Of a stretch of 14,644 nt of DNA, positions 7,272-14,644 are shown piece after piece; position 1 is the first letter of the stretch; the number at the start of each line of letters is the position of its first letter. The position numbers and the translations under genes were made by a program. The notes under the pieces are model-generated. The model saw nothing but the letters and a program-made list of their open reading frames with translations. It was not told where the DNA came from and did no database searches. The stretch covers positions 304 to 14,947 of the forward strand of contig JAKJFV010000005.1 in NCBI GenBank assembly GCA_022704725.1, in the 5' to 3' direction. This DNA is from Spirochaetota bacterium (GTDB lineage Bacteria; Spirochaetota; Spirochaetia; Treponematales; Treponemataceae).

Positions 7272-8188
7272 CAAGCGATATTGTAATCCAGTATATTATC
7301 TCGGGTCTCATCTACGGCAGTATTTATGCAGTAATTGCGCTGGGTTTCAATATTGTCTATAACGCAACCGGCATAATAAATTTCGCTCAGGGCGAATTTG
7401 TTATGCTCGGGGGCATGATTACCCATAGTTTTTCAAAAATCATGAGTCTGCCCCTTGCTCTGCTGGCGGCAGTACTCATAACTGCTGTAATAGGCGGGTT
7501 TATTGAACTTGTACTCATACGCAATATTGGAAGACTTGCAAAAAAAAAGTTAAAAAAGACACCCGAGATGCAGATGACGATTATGACCATCGGTATTTCC
7601 ATTCTTCTGCGTGAAACAGCACTTACAATATGGGGAGAACAGGTACAGACAGTACCCTTTTTTACCGGAAATGAAACTTCATCCATCACCGTAGCCGGCG
7701 CTTCTTTTTCTCCCCAATTATTATGGATAATCACCACAGCCTTTCTTATTTTTCTTTTTCTTTCCTTTTTCTATAAATTCACCCTCAAGGGTCAGGCTAT
7801 GAGAGCCTGCGCCTGCTCAAAAACCGGCGCATTAATCTGCGGAATACCGGCTTCTACAATGGTTACGTTTTCCTTTATTCTCGCTGCAGGTATTGGCGCC
7901 CTTGCAGGATCAGTAACCGCGCCACTCACTCAGACTCACTACGCCATTGGAACTGCCCTTTCCATAAAAGGATTCACAGTTGCAGTCTTTGGCGGACTTG
8001 GAAGCTCCGGAGCTGCGGCTGCGGCAGGTTTTCTGCTCGGAATAATTGAGTCCTTTTCAATTGTCGTCTTTCCTGAAGCATTTAAAGATATTGTCTCCAT
8101 ACTGCTGCTTTTAATTGTACTATTCCTTAGACCCTCGGGTCTTTTTGGAACACCATTAAAAAAAAGAAAAAAGGATAGCAATAAATGA
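7268..8188 (+). CDS. livH: Liv-type ABC transporter permease, LivH subunit
   Basis: This is an inner-membrane permease of the branched-chain amino acid/HAAT class, 306 residues, with about eight hydrophobic segments. The N-terminal family pattern is clear: GLIYGSIYAVIALGFNIVYN at about 13-32, then GIINFAQGEFVMLGG. The cytoplasmic-loop region carries the conserved MRACACSKTGALICGI (about 178-193), the EAA-like loop that contacts the ATPases, and GFTVAVFGGLGSSGAA follows near 235-250. It overlaps livK by four bases (ATGA), and its stop overlaps the livM start in the same way, indicating translational coupling. It should pair with LivM to make the channel. A run of nine A residues starts at about 7540, coding for a lysine-rich loop; this is a slippage-prone spot but the frame is intact here. 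Confidence 0.94.
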   Translation: MTSDIVIQYIISGLIYGSIYAVIALGFNIVYNATGIINFAQGEFVMLGGMITHSFSKIMSLPLALLAAVLITAVIGGFIELVLIRNIGRLAKKKLKKTPEMQMTIMTIGISILLRETALTIWGEQVQTVPFFTGNETSSITVAGASFSPQLLWIITTAFLIFLFLSFFYKFTLKGQAMRACACSKTGALICGIPASTMVTFSFILAAGIGALAGSVTAPLTQTHYAIGTALSIKGFTVAVFGGLGSSGAAAAAGFLLGIIESFSIVVFPEAFKDIVSILLLLIVLFLRPSGLFGTPLKKRKKDSNK

Positions 8189-9127
8189 AAAAGTATACGT
8201 CTCTGATCATTTTTCTAGGCTTAGCAGTTCTTATTCCGCTTATTACATCGCTTTCGGGTAAAAACTTTTATCTGACACAATTAACGATGTCTGCCTATTA
8301 TGCCCTTGCCGCGCTCGGGCTTTGCCTGCTGCTCGGTTATGCAGGACAAATATCACTCGGACAGGCGGGTTTTTTCGCAATAGGCGGATACACTTCTGCA
8401 ATCCTGTCCAATACCGGTCTTGATCCCCGCCTTGCTTTTATTGTTGCAATTATCAGTGCAGCTCTCATTGCCTTTGTTATTGGCATACCGGTTCTTAAGT
8501 TAAAAGGCCACTATTTAGCGATGGCGACACTGGGATTCGGTGTAATAATCGAAAAACTTGTGAGGGGAATTCCTTCTCTTGGAGGAGCCGACGGTATTTC
8601 GAATGTACCCGATTTTCCCCTGTTCGCCTCTATATGTATTACCGGAGGCAGAGCCGCCAGGCTTTCTAATTATATTATTTCTTTTTCTGCTTACAAATCT
8701 TCTTTCATCCAGAAGCGGAAGGGCGCTGAGAGCCATTCATGAAAGTGAAGATGCAGCTTCTGCAATGGGTGTTAACACAGCCCGTACAAAGCTTATAACG
8801 TTTATTATTGCAGCCGTTTGCGCTGCCGCTGCAGGCAGCCTCCTAACCCACTACAACGGAAGTATAGGTCCCGGAGAAGCGGCGCCTTTAAAATCAATAC
8901 GGTATTTATCGATTGTCGCAGTCGGCGGTATTTCAAATGTGGCGGGAACACTCGCTGCAGGTATTATTTTAAACTTTCTTTCTCTCCGCGGCGTCTTCGG
9001 CGTGTATGACGATGCTGTTTTCGGAGTAATTTTGGTAGCTGTAATGATGCTGGCACCGGAAGGTTTTAAATTGTCCATCCCGTCATGGATAAGTAAAAGA
9101 TTTGTACAAAGGAAATCAAAAACATGA
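8185..9127 (+). pseudogene. livM: Liv-type ABC transporter permease, LivM subunit, split by a frameshift
   Basis: This is the second permease subunit, present in two reading frames. The first frame (from ATG 8185, in ATGA overlap with livH) encodes a normal LivM N-terminus, including LGLCLLLGYAGQISLGQAGF and LATLGFG-like MATLGFGVIIEKL, down to ISNVPDFPLF. It then runs into unrelated residues and stops at 8740-8742. The next frame (+1 relative) picks up the conserved C-terminal half: FLFLLTNLLSSRSGRALRAI, GVNTARTKLITFIIAAVCAA, SIVAVGGISNVAGTL. It ends at 9125-9127 in ATGA overlap with livG. The shift lies around 8640-8680; one extra base there (for example in GCCGCCAGG) would explain it. Removing it gives about 313 residues, normal for LivM. 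The frame on both sides is well conserved, so this is either a recent mutation or a sequencing/assembly indel. A programmed shift is possible but no standard site is visible. Confidence 0.9.
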
Positions 9128-9891
9128 GCGGTTTTTTGTCTATACAAGGTCTTAGTAAAAATTTCGGGGGCTTGCGGGCTGTTGATGCTGTTTCCTTTGA
9201 AATGGAGCAGAACACCATTCATTCCGTTATAGGGCCGAACGGCGCCGGCAAAACGACGCTCTTTAACCTTATTGCCGGAAGCATTCAAAGCGATTGCGGA
9301 TCTATTCACTTTCTCAACAATGATATTACATCTTTGGAGAGTTATGAGATTGCATACCGCGGAATTTTTAGAACCTTTCAGGCTGTTAAACTTTCTGAAC
9401 GTATGAGTGTTATTGAAAATGTTATGCTCGGAATGCACACAAAAACATCTTCCGGTTTTTTGGGAGGAATGATGGTTTCGCCAAAGTCCCGCAATGAAGA
9501 AGTATACATGAGAGAAGAAGCCTTAAGAGCTCTAAAAGATGTCGGGCTGGAACAGTTTGCACTTGAGGAAGCAGGCAGTCTTCCCTTCGGCAGCCAGAGA
9601 ATGATAGAACTTGCCCGCGCACTTGTCGCCCGGCCCTCCCTCCTTCTCCTGGATGAACCGGCCTCGGGATTAAACATGAAGGAAACAGAAGAACTAACCG
9701 CTAAAATATCAGTTTTAAAAAACCGCGGATTAAGCACACTTCTTGTTGAACACGATATGAGCCTCGTTATGGAAATATCGGACACTATTACCGTATTAAA
9801 CTTTGGTAAAAAAATTGCAGAAGGAAAACCCTGCGATATTCAAAAAAATGAAGAAGTTATTCGCATATACCTTGGAGATGACAATGCTTAA
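9124..9891 (+). CDS. livG: Liv-type ABC transporter ATP-binding protein LivG
   Basis: This is one of the two cytoplasmic ATPases powering the importer, 255 residues. It has Walker A GPNGAGKTT (37-45), Q-loop glutamine in FRTFQAVKL (about Q86), the LivG-type signature SLPFGSQRMIELARAL (152-167), Walker B LLLLDEP (173-179) with SGLN following, and the switch histidine in VEHDMSLV (H210). The C-terminus VLNFGKKIAEGKP and the short tail EEVIRIYLGDD are typical of LivG. The ATG overlaps the livM stop by four bases. It probably forms a heterodimer with LivF and contacts the LivH/LivM loops. All catalytic motifs look intact, so the importer's energising half is preserved despite the livM frameshift. 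Confidence 0.95.
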   Translation: MSGFLSIQGLSKNFGGLRAVDAVSFEMEQNTIHSVIGPNGAGKTTLFNLIAGSIQSDCGSIHFLNNDITSLESYEIAYRGIFRTFQAVKLSERMSVIENVMLGMHTKTSSGFLGGMMVSPKSRNEEVYMREEALRALKDVGLEQFALEEAGSLPFGSQRMIELARALVARPSLLLLDEPASGLNMKETEELTAKISVLKNRGLSTLLVEHDMSLVMEISDTITVLNFGKKIAEGKPCDIQKNEEVIRIYLGDDNA

Positions 9892-10618
9892 AGTCCGTAA
9901 TATTGTTTCCGGATATTCCGGCAGACCGGTACTCAAGAACCTTTCACTTCATGTTGCAAAGGGAGAAATTGTTGCAATTATTGGTGCAAATGGAGCCGGA
10001 AAGACAACGCTATTAAACTCGATTGCAGGGCTAGTAAAACCCGATGAAGGCGAAGTCATACTCAGCGGCAAAACACTCGCTCAAAACAGATGCAGCAGGC
10101 TTGCTTCCCTGGGCTGTGCATTGGTTCCCGAAGGAAGAGCTCTTTTTTCTTCAATGTCTGTAAAAGAAAACCTTATACTCGGAGCCTACTCCAATTTCGC
10201 AAAAGAAAAAAAGCAGAGTATTTTAAACCGTCTTGATTCAGTCTTTTCTCTTTTTCCCCGCCTTCGGGAAAGAGAAACCCAGACAGCAGGCTCCCTCTCC
10301 GGCGGAGAGCAGCAGATGCTGGCAATCGGAAGAGCCTTAATGTCGAATCCCTCACTTATAATGCTCGATGAACCTTCCATGGGACTTGCACCCCTTGTTA
10401 TTAAGGGAATCTTTGAGGCACTTCATAAACTTAAGCAGGAAGGAAAGACAATTTTAGTTGTAGAACAAAATGCCCGGGCTATACTTAAAATTGCAGACCG
10501 CGGCTATGTCATGGAAAACGGCAGTCTGTTGTTTTCAGGCACAAGCAGTGAACTGCTGCAGAATAATGATGTGCAGAGAGCTTACCTAGGAAAAGAATAT
10601 AGTTCTATAGCGGACTAG
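9884..10618 (+). CDS. livF: Liv-type ABC transporter ATP-binding protein LivF
   Basis: This is the second ATPase of the importer, 244 residues. It has Walker A GANGAGKTT (34-42), ABC signature LSGGEQQMLAIGRAL (138-152), Walker B LIMLDEPSMGLAP (158-170) and a switch region LVVEQNA (191-197), where glutamine replaces the histidine as usual in LivF. VPEGRALFSSMSVKENL (81-97) is also a LivF hallmark. The open frame extends upstream to 9803, but the start is placed at ATG 9884 because GGAG (9874-9877) in the end of livG is six bases upstream and the product then begins MLKVRNIVSGYSG, as in the family. An ATG at 9878 is too close to that site. The gene overlaps the end of livG by 8 bases, implying coupled translation. 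All motifs are intact. Confidence 0.94.
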   Translation: MLKVRNIVSGYSGRPVLKNLSLHVAKGEIVAIIGANGAGKTTLLNSIAGLVKPDEGEVILSGKTLAQNRCSRLASLGCALVPEGRALFSSMSVKENLILGAYSNFAKEKKQSILNRLDSVFSLFPRLRERETQTAGSLSGGEQQMLAIGRALMSNPSLIMLDEPSMGLAPLVIKGIFEALHKLKQEGKTILVVEQNARAILKIADRGYVMENGSLLFSGTSSELLQNNDVQRAYLGKEYSSIAD

Positions 10619-10664
10619 CAGGAAAAAGACGAAAGACCTTTTAAACTTTTTTAAGGAGATTTGT

Positions 10665-11966
10665 ATGATATATGATCCGGTTAATGAAAAAATGGAACGA
10701 AGCGATCTGGAACAGCTTCAGCTGGAGCGGCTCCAGTCGGTACTCCAGCGTGTCAGGCGCAATGTAGGTTTTTATAAAGAAATGCTCAGCGGTGTTGATA
10801 TTGAGTCAATTCATTCTTTACAAGACATACAAAAACTGCCTTTTACAACAAAAAAAGATCTTGTACAAAATTATCCGTATGGAATGTTTGCAGTCCCCCT
10901 TCATGACACTGTCCGCCTCCACTCAACTTCCGGTACAACCGGCAAACCTCTTGTTGTAGGATACACCCATAATGATATTCACATTTGGAGACAGCTTATA
11001 GCCCGCATCTACAGTGCAGCAGGAGTTACGAACCATGACTTTGTTCAAATTTCCTTTCACTACGGTCAAAGCACTGCAGCCATGGGCTTTCATTATGGTG
11101 CAGAAAAAATAGGCGCCACTGTAATTCCCTCTTCGGGCGAAACTATTGCCCGTCAGATCATGGTCATGAAAGATTACCGCACCAGCTGTCTTATAGGAAC
11201 ACCGAGCTATGCTCTCCAGATTGCTAATGCTCTTAATACTCAGTCTCTCAGCTTGGCCGAATTAGCTCTTCGAGTCGGCATCTTCGGAGCTGAATCGTGG
11301 AGTGAGAAAACGAGAGAAGAAATCGAATCGAGATTGGGAATTAAGGCCTTTGATAATTACGGCATTACAGAGCTTGTCGGACCGGGTGTTTCTTTTGAAT
11401 GCGAAGAACGAAACGGGCTTCATATAAACGAGGATCACTTTCTTGTCGAAGTAATAGACCCCAAAACGCTTTCTCCAGTCCCCCCGGGAGAAAAAGGAGA
11501 ACTTGTTTTTACAAGCCTTACGAGAGAAGCGTATCCTCTTATCCGTTATAGAACAGGCGACATCGCAAGTCTTATAACAGAACCCTGCCCCTGCGGCAGA
11601 ACAGGTATTAAGATGTCGCGTCTTTCAGGACGCACCGATGATATGATCATTGTGGAAGGAGTGAATATATTTCCATCGCAAATTGAGCAGTGTATTATCG
11701 GGGTCTCCGGCATTCAGCCCTATTTTAAAATAGAACTCAATACCCTCGAGGATGAAACAGAAACAGTATGCGTTCAAATAGAAGCATCTGCAGACTATCC
11801 ATTTTTAGACCAGCTGAGCAAGGTTGAGTCGCTGAGAAAGCAGCTGGAAAATAAAATTCAGGAAAGCCTCGGGATTAAAATATCTGTACAGTTTGTTGAA
11901 CCTAAAACTATGAGCGTTCCGGACGGGAAAAAATACAAAAGAATAATCGATAACCGCAAAAAATAA
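10665..11966 (+). CDS. Phenylacetate-CoA ligase-like AMP-forming acyl-CoA synthetase
   Basis: This is a cytoplasmic adenylate-forming enzyme of the PaaK type (433 residues, the usual PaaK length), which joins an aryl or related carboxylic acid to CoA using ATP. Motifs in order: P-loop STSGTTGKP (87-95); GFHYGAEKIGATVIPSSGET (141-160); IGTPSYAL (177-184); NYGITE (231-236); YRTGD (295-299); a PCPCGRTG turn (308-314); SGRTDDMIIVEGVNIFP (321-337); and the C-terminal PDGKKYKRIID with the catalytic-lysine region (about 419-429). AAGGAG at 10653-10658 precedes the ATG. It follows livF by 46 bases with no terminator seen, so it is likely the last gene of the operon. Together with the importer it suggests that the acid is trapped as its CoA ester on entry. 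Related enzymes act on phenylacetate, indoleacetate and other aryl acids in anaerobes; the exact substrate is not shown. I avoid paaK as a firm symbol for that reason. Confidence 0.92.
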   Translation: MIYDPVNEKMERSDLEQLQLERLQSVLQRVRRNVGFYKEMLSGVDIESIHSLQDIQKLPFTTKKDLVQNYPYGMFAVPLHDTVRLHSTSGTTGKPLVVGYTHNDIHIWRQLIARIYSAAGVTNHDFVQISFHYGQSTAAMGFHYGAEKIGATVIPSSGETIARQIMVMKDYRTSCLIGTPSYALQIANALNTQSLSLAELALRVGIFGAESWSEKTREEIESRLGIKAFDNYGITELVGPGVSFECEERNGLHINEDHFLVEVIDPKTLSPVPPGEKGELVFTSLTREAYPLIRYRTGDIASLITEPCPCGRTGIKMSRLSGRTDDMIIVEGVNIFPSQIEQCIIGVSGIQPYFKIELNTLEDETETVCVQIEASADYPFLDQLSKVESLRKQLENKIQESLGIKISVQFVEPKTMSVPDGKKYKRIIDNRKK

Positions 11967-11967
11967 C

Positions 11968-14067
11968 TTACAATGACGGTCTTTCCATTACATCCCGGAC
12001 CATCTTAATAAGCTGAGCGCTTATGTCGAGCGAAATATCGAGCGCATAGGATTCTTCTCTTGAATATACCTGATGAAGCTGGTACAGGACAGAGCGCACA
12101 AGGGGATCAGTGTAGGCAAAACTGCCCAGCTTAAAATTGTCTCCATAAAAACTGATGGAGGCATAGGGCACACGAATATGCTCATTCACAAAAAGAGACG
12201 AGGTTATATTATTAAAAAGAACCAGACTGTTTTTTTCAAATGCAATAGCGGAAAACTCCGTAAACAGCTTTTTCTCGGGGAATATAAGAATTACATTTGA
12301 ATGGAGCGAAGATGCAGTACGGGTAAGCTGTTTTTGTATGTATGAGGGTCCCCTGTTTTTATGAGTATAAAGTTTTTCATAGGCAGAACCGCACAAAATA
12401 TAGGTAACTCCGCCATCATTTTCTATGTGTATGTTTTGCGTTTCATCATTAAACAGCATTATATTTTCCAGGTAGGTTTTTCGTCTTTCGTCGTTCAGTG
12501 AACCGAAAAGCTCCCTTGTAATAACGGCACCGCTCATAATTAAGTCATCAGTATACAGAGCTTCTTCCTCTGCAGATAACGCAAGTTCTGTACGGTATTT
12601 CAAAAAATATGCTTCAAAATATTCTTTTAATCTTTTTTCATGCAGATACGTTCCTATGAGTTTCTGCCTGTTTTCTTCTGTAAGCTTTGAAACAGCATTC
12701 GTTTTTATACTATGGGCAGCCTGCAGGTGATCATCAAAGTTCTCATACCCGGCAAGCCCTGTAGGATTAAAAAGATTCTTATAAAGAAAATCATTAAGAG
12801 AAGAGAGCATAATAATATCGGGATCAGAGGGCTCCTGCGAACGCAGCACCGATATATACTGATTAACTGCTGCATAGTTTTTTTTCACTAGCGCTGTATT
12901 AGCCTTATCGTACAAGACGCTGTATGCACTTCCCTGTGTATTCTTTATTTTTTTACCTGGATCCTGAATAGATGAATCATAGTTTAGACTCATTGCTGTA
13001 TAGAAAAGAAGAGGAGAATAATCCTGCTTGTGCATTTCACCCTGAACATCCGAAGTTTGAAGGTAGGCAGCTGTTCCGTCTTTAAAAGCCGTGACGGAGC
13101 GGTAATAGCCTCTCTCGTCGGCAAACAGCACGGTCTTCGAATCATTTTTCTGGAGGGGATTGGAGAACACGGCTGTCAGATCATTTTCTCCGGCTGTTTT
13201 CTTTGCGCTGCCGGTAATTGAAGAAAATGTTCCGGTTCCGCTTGTACTTATGCGGCCGAACCGAATTTTTTGCTTAACCGGAAAAGACTGTCTGTCCGGT
13301 GTAGAACTTGATAATTCTTCGTCCGTTTCAAGACTAATATACAGTTCGTCGCGCGAAAGATGAGGAGGAAAATACACATTCCAGTCAGAACTTTCTTTAC
13401 TCCATACCCTGCTCATAGAAAAATACACCGGCATAGATTGAGCCTCTATGCGTGAAACAGAGGCAGTACCCTCTGAAGAAGTATAGGAAAAATGAAGCGC
13501 ATCATTCGGGAAAAAAGAACCGAGAAACCGTTCAGCGTGAGCCCTGCACTTTTCAAGAATACCGCTTTGTAAAGCCTCATCATAAGCCTTTTGCTCAAAG
13601 GCTTTTTTTACCGGTTTAAAATAAGCATCGTAGTCAAGAAAAGCATCCGGGAGGGAATCTCTAAGAACCAGCACATTTGAAACATCGGAAGAAGACGAGG
13701 ACAATATTTGAGGAGCTTCAAGCGATGCATACACGCCGTCTTTATCTGTCTTAATTTCAGCCGAGCGCAGGTCTATACCGGCAGTAACCTGATACGGATA
13801 CAGCGCAATAAAACGGCCTTTATCATTTTCCAGATGCACCAAAAAATCAATATCAAATGAAGCTGTTTTTAAGGTAAGAAGATTTTTGGTGTCCAGTACG
13901 GCTGTCTTGGTAGAAAAGGTTATATGCTGTTTTTTCCCGAAAAAAGGAATTTTAGAAAGTATGAGATCTCTTGTACTGCTCGAAAGCCTTGTAAAAGTAA
14001 AAAAAAGAGCCGCTCCAATAACGATGCAGATTCCAAGTGTCAATATAAAACCGGCAAGCTTTTTCAT
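11968..14067 (-). CDS. Membrane-anchored DUF4230-like protein of unknown function
   Basis: The function of this gene is unknown. The 699-residue product has one N-terminal membrane helix (about 5-26, rich in I/L/F/G) with a short basic start, suggesting an inner-membrane anchor and a large domain outside. Residues about 47-190 resemble DUF4230: a strand-rich stretch with VTAGIDLRSAEIKTD, a proline/hydrophobic EAPQIL, and a helix with EKCRAHAERFLGSFFP, matching the pattern of that family by eye. The rest is not recognised; 385-432 (YDKANTALVKKNYAAVNQYI) could be one or two TPR-like helix pairs, and the C-terminal 200 residues look mixed alpha/beta. Translation is coupled to the gene before it: its ATG shares one base with the preceding stop (TAATG), and GGGGAGG lies seven bases upstream. 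It converges on the CoA-ligase gene with one base between the stop codons. Confidence 0.85.
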   Translation of the reverse strand: MKKLAGFILTLGICIVIGAALFFTFTRLSSSTRDLILSKIPFFGKKQHITFSTKTAVLDTKNLLTLKTASFDIDFLVHLENDKGRFIALYPYQVTAGIDLRSAEIKTDKDGVYASLEAPQILSSSSSDVSNVLVLRDSLPDAFLDYDAYFKPVKKAFEQKAYDEALQSGILEKCRAHAERFLGSFFPNDALHFSYTSSEGTASVSRIEAQSMPVYFSMSRVWSKESSDWNVYFPPHLSRDELYISLETDEELSSSTPDRQSFPVKQKIRFGRISTSGTGTFSSITGSAKKTAGENDLTAVFSNPLQKNDSKTVLFADERGYYRSVTAFKDGTAAYLQTSDVQGEMHKQDYSPLLFYTAMSLNYDSSIQDPGKKIKNTQGSAYSVLYDKANTALVKKNYAAVNQYISVLRSQEPSDPDIIMLSSLNDFLYKNLFNPTGLAGYENFDDHLQAAHSIKTNAVSKLTEENRQKLIGTYLHEKRLKEYFEAYFLKYRTELALSAEEEALYTDDLIMSGAVITRELFGSLNDERRKTYLENIMLFNDETQNIHIENDGGVTYILCGSAYEKLYTHKNRGPSYIQKQLTRTASSLHSNVILIFPEKKLFTEFSAIAFEKNSLVLFNNITSSLFVNEHIRVPYASISFYGDNFKLGSFAYTDPLVRSVLYQLHQVYSREESYALDISLDISAQLIKMVRDVMERPSL

Positions 14068-14644
14068 TATTCAGCCTCCCCGTCATTTATTTGATCATTA
14101 AGAAAACCGTCAGTGGAAAAAGAAGTTTCCATTCCATCGAAGACAGAGGGATAACTGATATTTACCGTTATATGTTTCCAGCCGAACTGCTTAAAGAACG
14201 AAATTACCGCATTGCGTATATCGGTCTCAAAACCATGTATAAGGCTCTTTTCCCATTCCCGAAGCGACTTTTCATCGCTCACACCGCTGCTGTTTCCCAG
14301 TAATTCAAGCGCTATAAGAGGTTTTGCAGAGTTAAGCAGATTTTCCCGTTCTGCTGCTGCTTTATCTGAACTCTTATAATTCATCAAAAAGTTTTTAGTC
14401 AGTAAATATGAAGTGATGCCGCCTGCTGCTGCACCGATCACAGATCCTGCTGCAGTTCCGGTAATTTTTGAAACCGGTTCAAAGGCGAATAAGGAAAAGG
14501 CGCTGCCGCCAAGAAGAGCGCCGAGTCCGCTTCCTACAATTCCGGCTGTTAAAGCCTTTTCCTCTGCTTCTTCTTCGGTATACGGCCGGGGAAGAATTGT
14601 TTCAACCTCAGTAATATCGTCCTCTGCGATGGTAATATCAGCAA
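14067..14644 (-). CDS. Glycine-rich (glycine-zipper-like) membrane protein, 5' end beyond window
   Basis: The visible 191 C-terminal residues are open to the window edge. A GTG at 14439-14441 could be read as a start, but the frame continues upstream with protein-like sequence and no other candidate start, so the gene is treated as partial. An acidic stretch (DITIAEDD, then YTEEEAEEKA) leads into two glycine- and alanine-rich hydrophobic segments (GIVGSGLGALLGGSAFS and TGTAAGSVIGAAAGG), which look like paired membrane helices of the glycine-zipper kind, ending at TSYLLTKNF. The C-terminal 100 residues are soluble in character, with helices around EWEKSLIHGFETDIRNAVI and a short strand region HITVNISYPSV. 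I do not recognise the family. Its stop overlaps the start of the DUF4230-like gene by one base, so the two proteins are probably made together and may interact. Confidence 0.72.
   Translation of the reverse strand, partial: ADITIAEDDITEVETILPRPYTEEEAEEKALTAGIVGSGLGALLGGSAFSLFAFEPVSKITGTAAGSVIGAAAGGITSYLLTKNFLMNYKSSDKAAAERENLLNSAKPLIALELLGNSSGVSDEKSLREWEKSLIHGFETDIRNAVISFFKQFGWKHITVNISYPSVFDGMETSFSTDGFLNDQINDGEAE

Noticed and set aside
7540..7557. A9 and A6 runs in livH as a possible phase-variable or slippage switch
   Set aside because: They encode a lysine-rich loop in frame, and similar short A-runs are common in this AT-biased sequence; no sign of shifted frames here.
8515..9438. Long minus-strand open frames opposite livM and livG, and similar ones elsewhere
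   Set aside because: Composition is unlike real proteins, there are no start signals, and they lie antisense to clearly conserved genes.
9577..9625. LivG signature reads LPFGSQ instead of LSGGQ
   Set aside because: LivG proteins commonly deviate here (a LxYG-Q-R type motif), so it is not a damaged ATPase.
9803..9883. Upstream extension of the livF frame inside livG
   Set aside because: Residues encoded there do not resemble LivF; GGAG spacing and the family N-terminus support 9884.
12017..12047. Direct repeat TCGAGCG...TCGAGCG near the end of the DUF4230-like gene, also able to form a GCGCT/AGCGC stem
   Set aside because: It is explained by coding of a repeated LDIS-LDIS peptide and has no T-run, so it is not a convincing terminator.
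14067..14441. A 124-residue gene starting at GTG 14441
   Set aside because: The frame continues upstream to the window edge with membrane-protein-like sequence, and no good ribosome site precedes this GTG; it is the end of a longer gene.

Overview
The window looks like chromosomal DNA of a moderately low-GC, AT-biased Gram-negative-type bacterium. Gene style and product families (MepA-like MATE pump, a chemoreceptor-like extension on Amt, a DUF4230 membrane protein next to a glycine-rich membrane protein) would suit an anaerobic, host- or sediment-associated spirochaete such as a Treponema relative. That assignment is inference: there is no rRNA or other marker in the window. I see no tRNA, rRNA, CRISPR array, insertion sequence or phage gene.

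Left part (1-5299), all on the minus strand: the 5' part of an ECF-transporter S-component gene; an ammonium transporter (amt) with a fused C-terminal HAMP-like plus PAS-like sensory extension; a MATE efflux pump behind a MarR-family regulator, forming a likely two-gene drug-response unit; and an amidohydrolase. Hairpins followed by T-runs separate amt from the ECF gene and the MATE gene from amt.

Middle part (5300-11966), plus strand: a compact operon opens with a TetR regulator whose promoter (TTGACA-17-TATGCT) is followed directly by a CGACTG-AC-CAGTCG operator-like palindrome. It continues with a five-component Liv-type (HAAT) ABC importer, livK-livH-livM-livG-livF, joined mostly by 4-nt ATGA or short overlaps, and ends with a phenylacetate-CoA-ligase-like enzyme. 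The set reads as capture, import and CoA-activation of an aryl or branched carboxylic acid under a ligand-responsive repressor. The livM permease gene is broken by a frameshift near 8640-8680, so either the importer is inactivated or the read/assembly has an indel.

Right part (11968-14644), minus strand and convergent with the operon: a 699-residue membrane-anchored DUF4230-like protein, translationally coupled to an upstream glycine-zipper-like membrane protein whose gene runs off the window edge. These two are the least understood genes here. No intergenic stretch reaches 300 bases; the longest is the 158-base divergent promoter region at 5300-5457.
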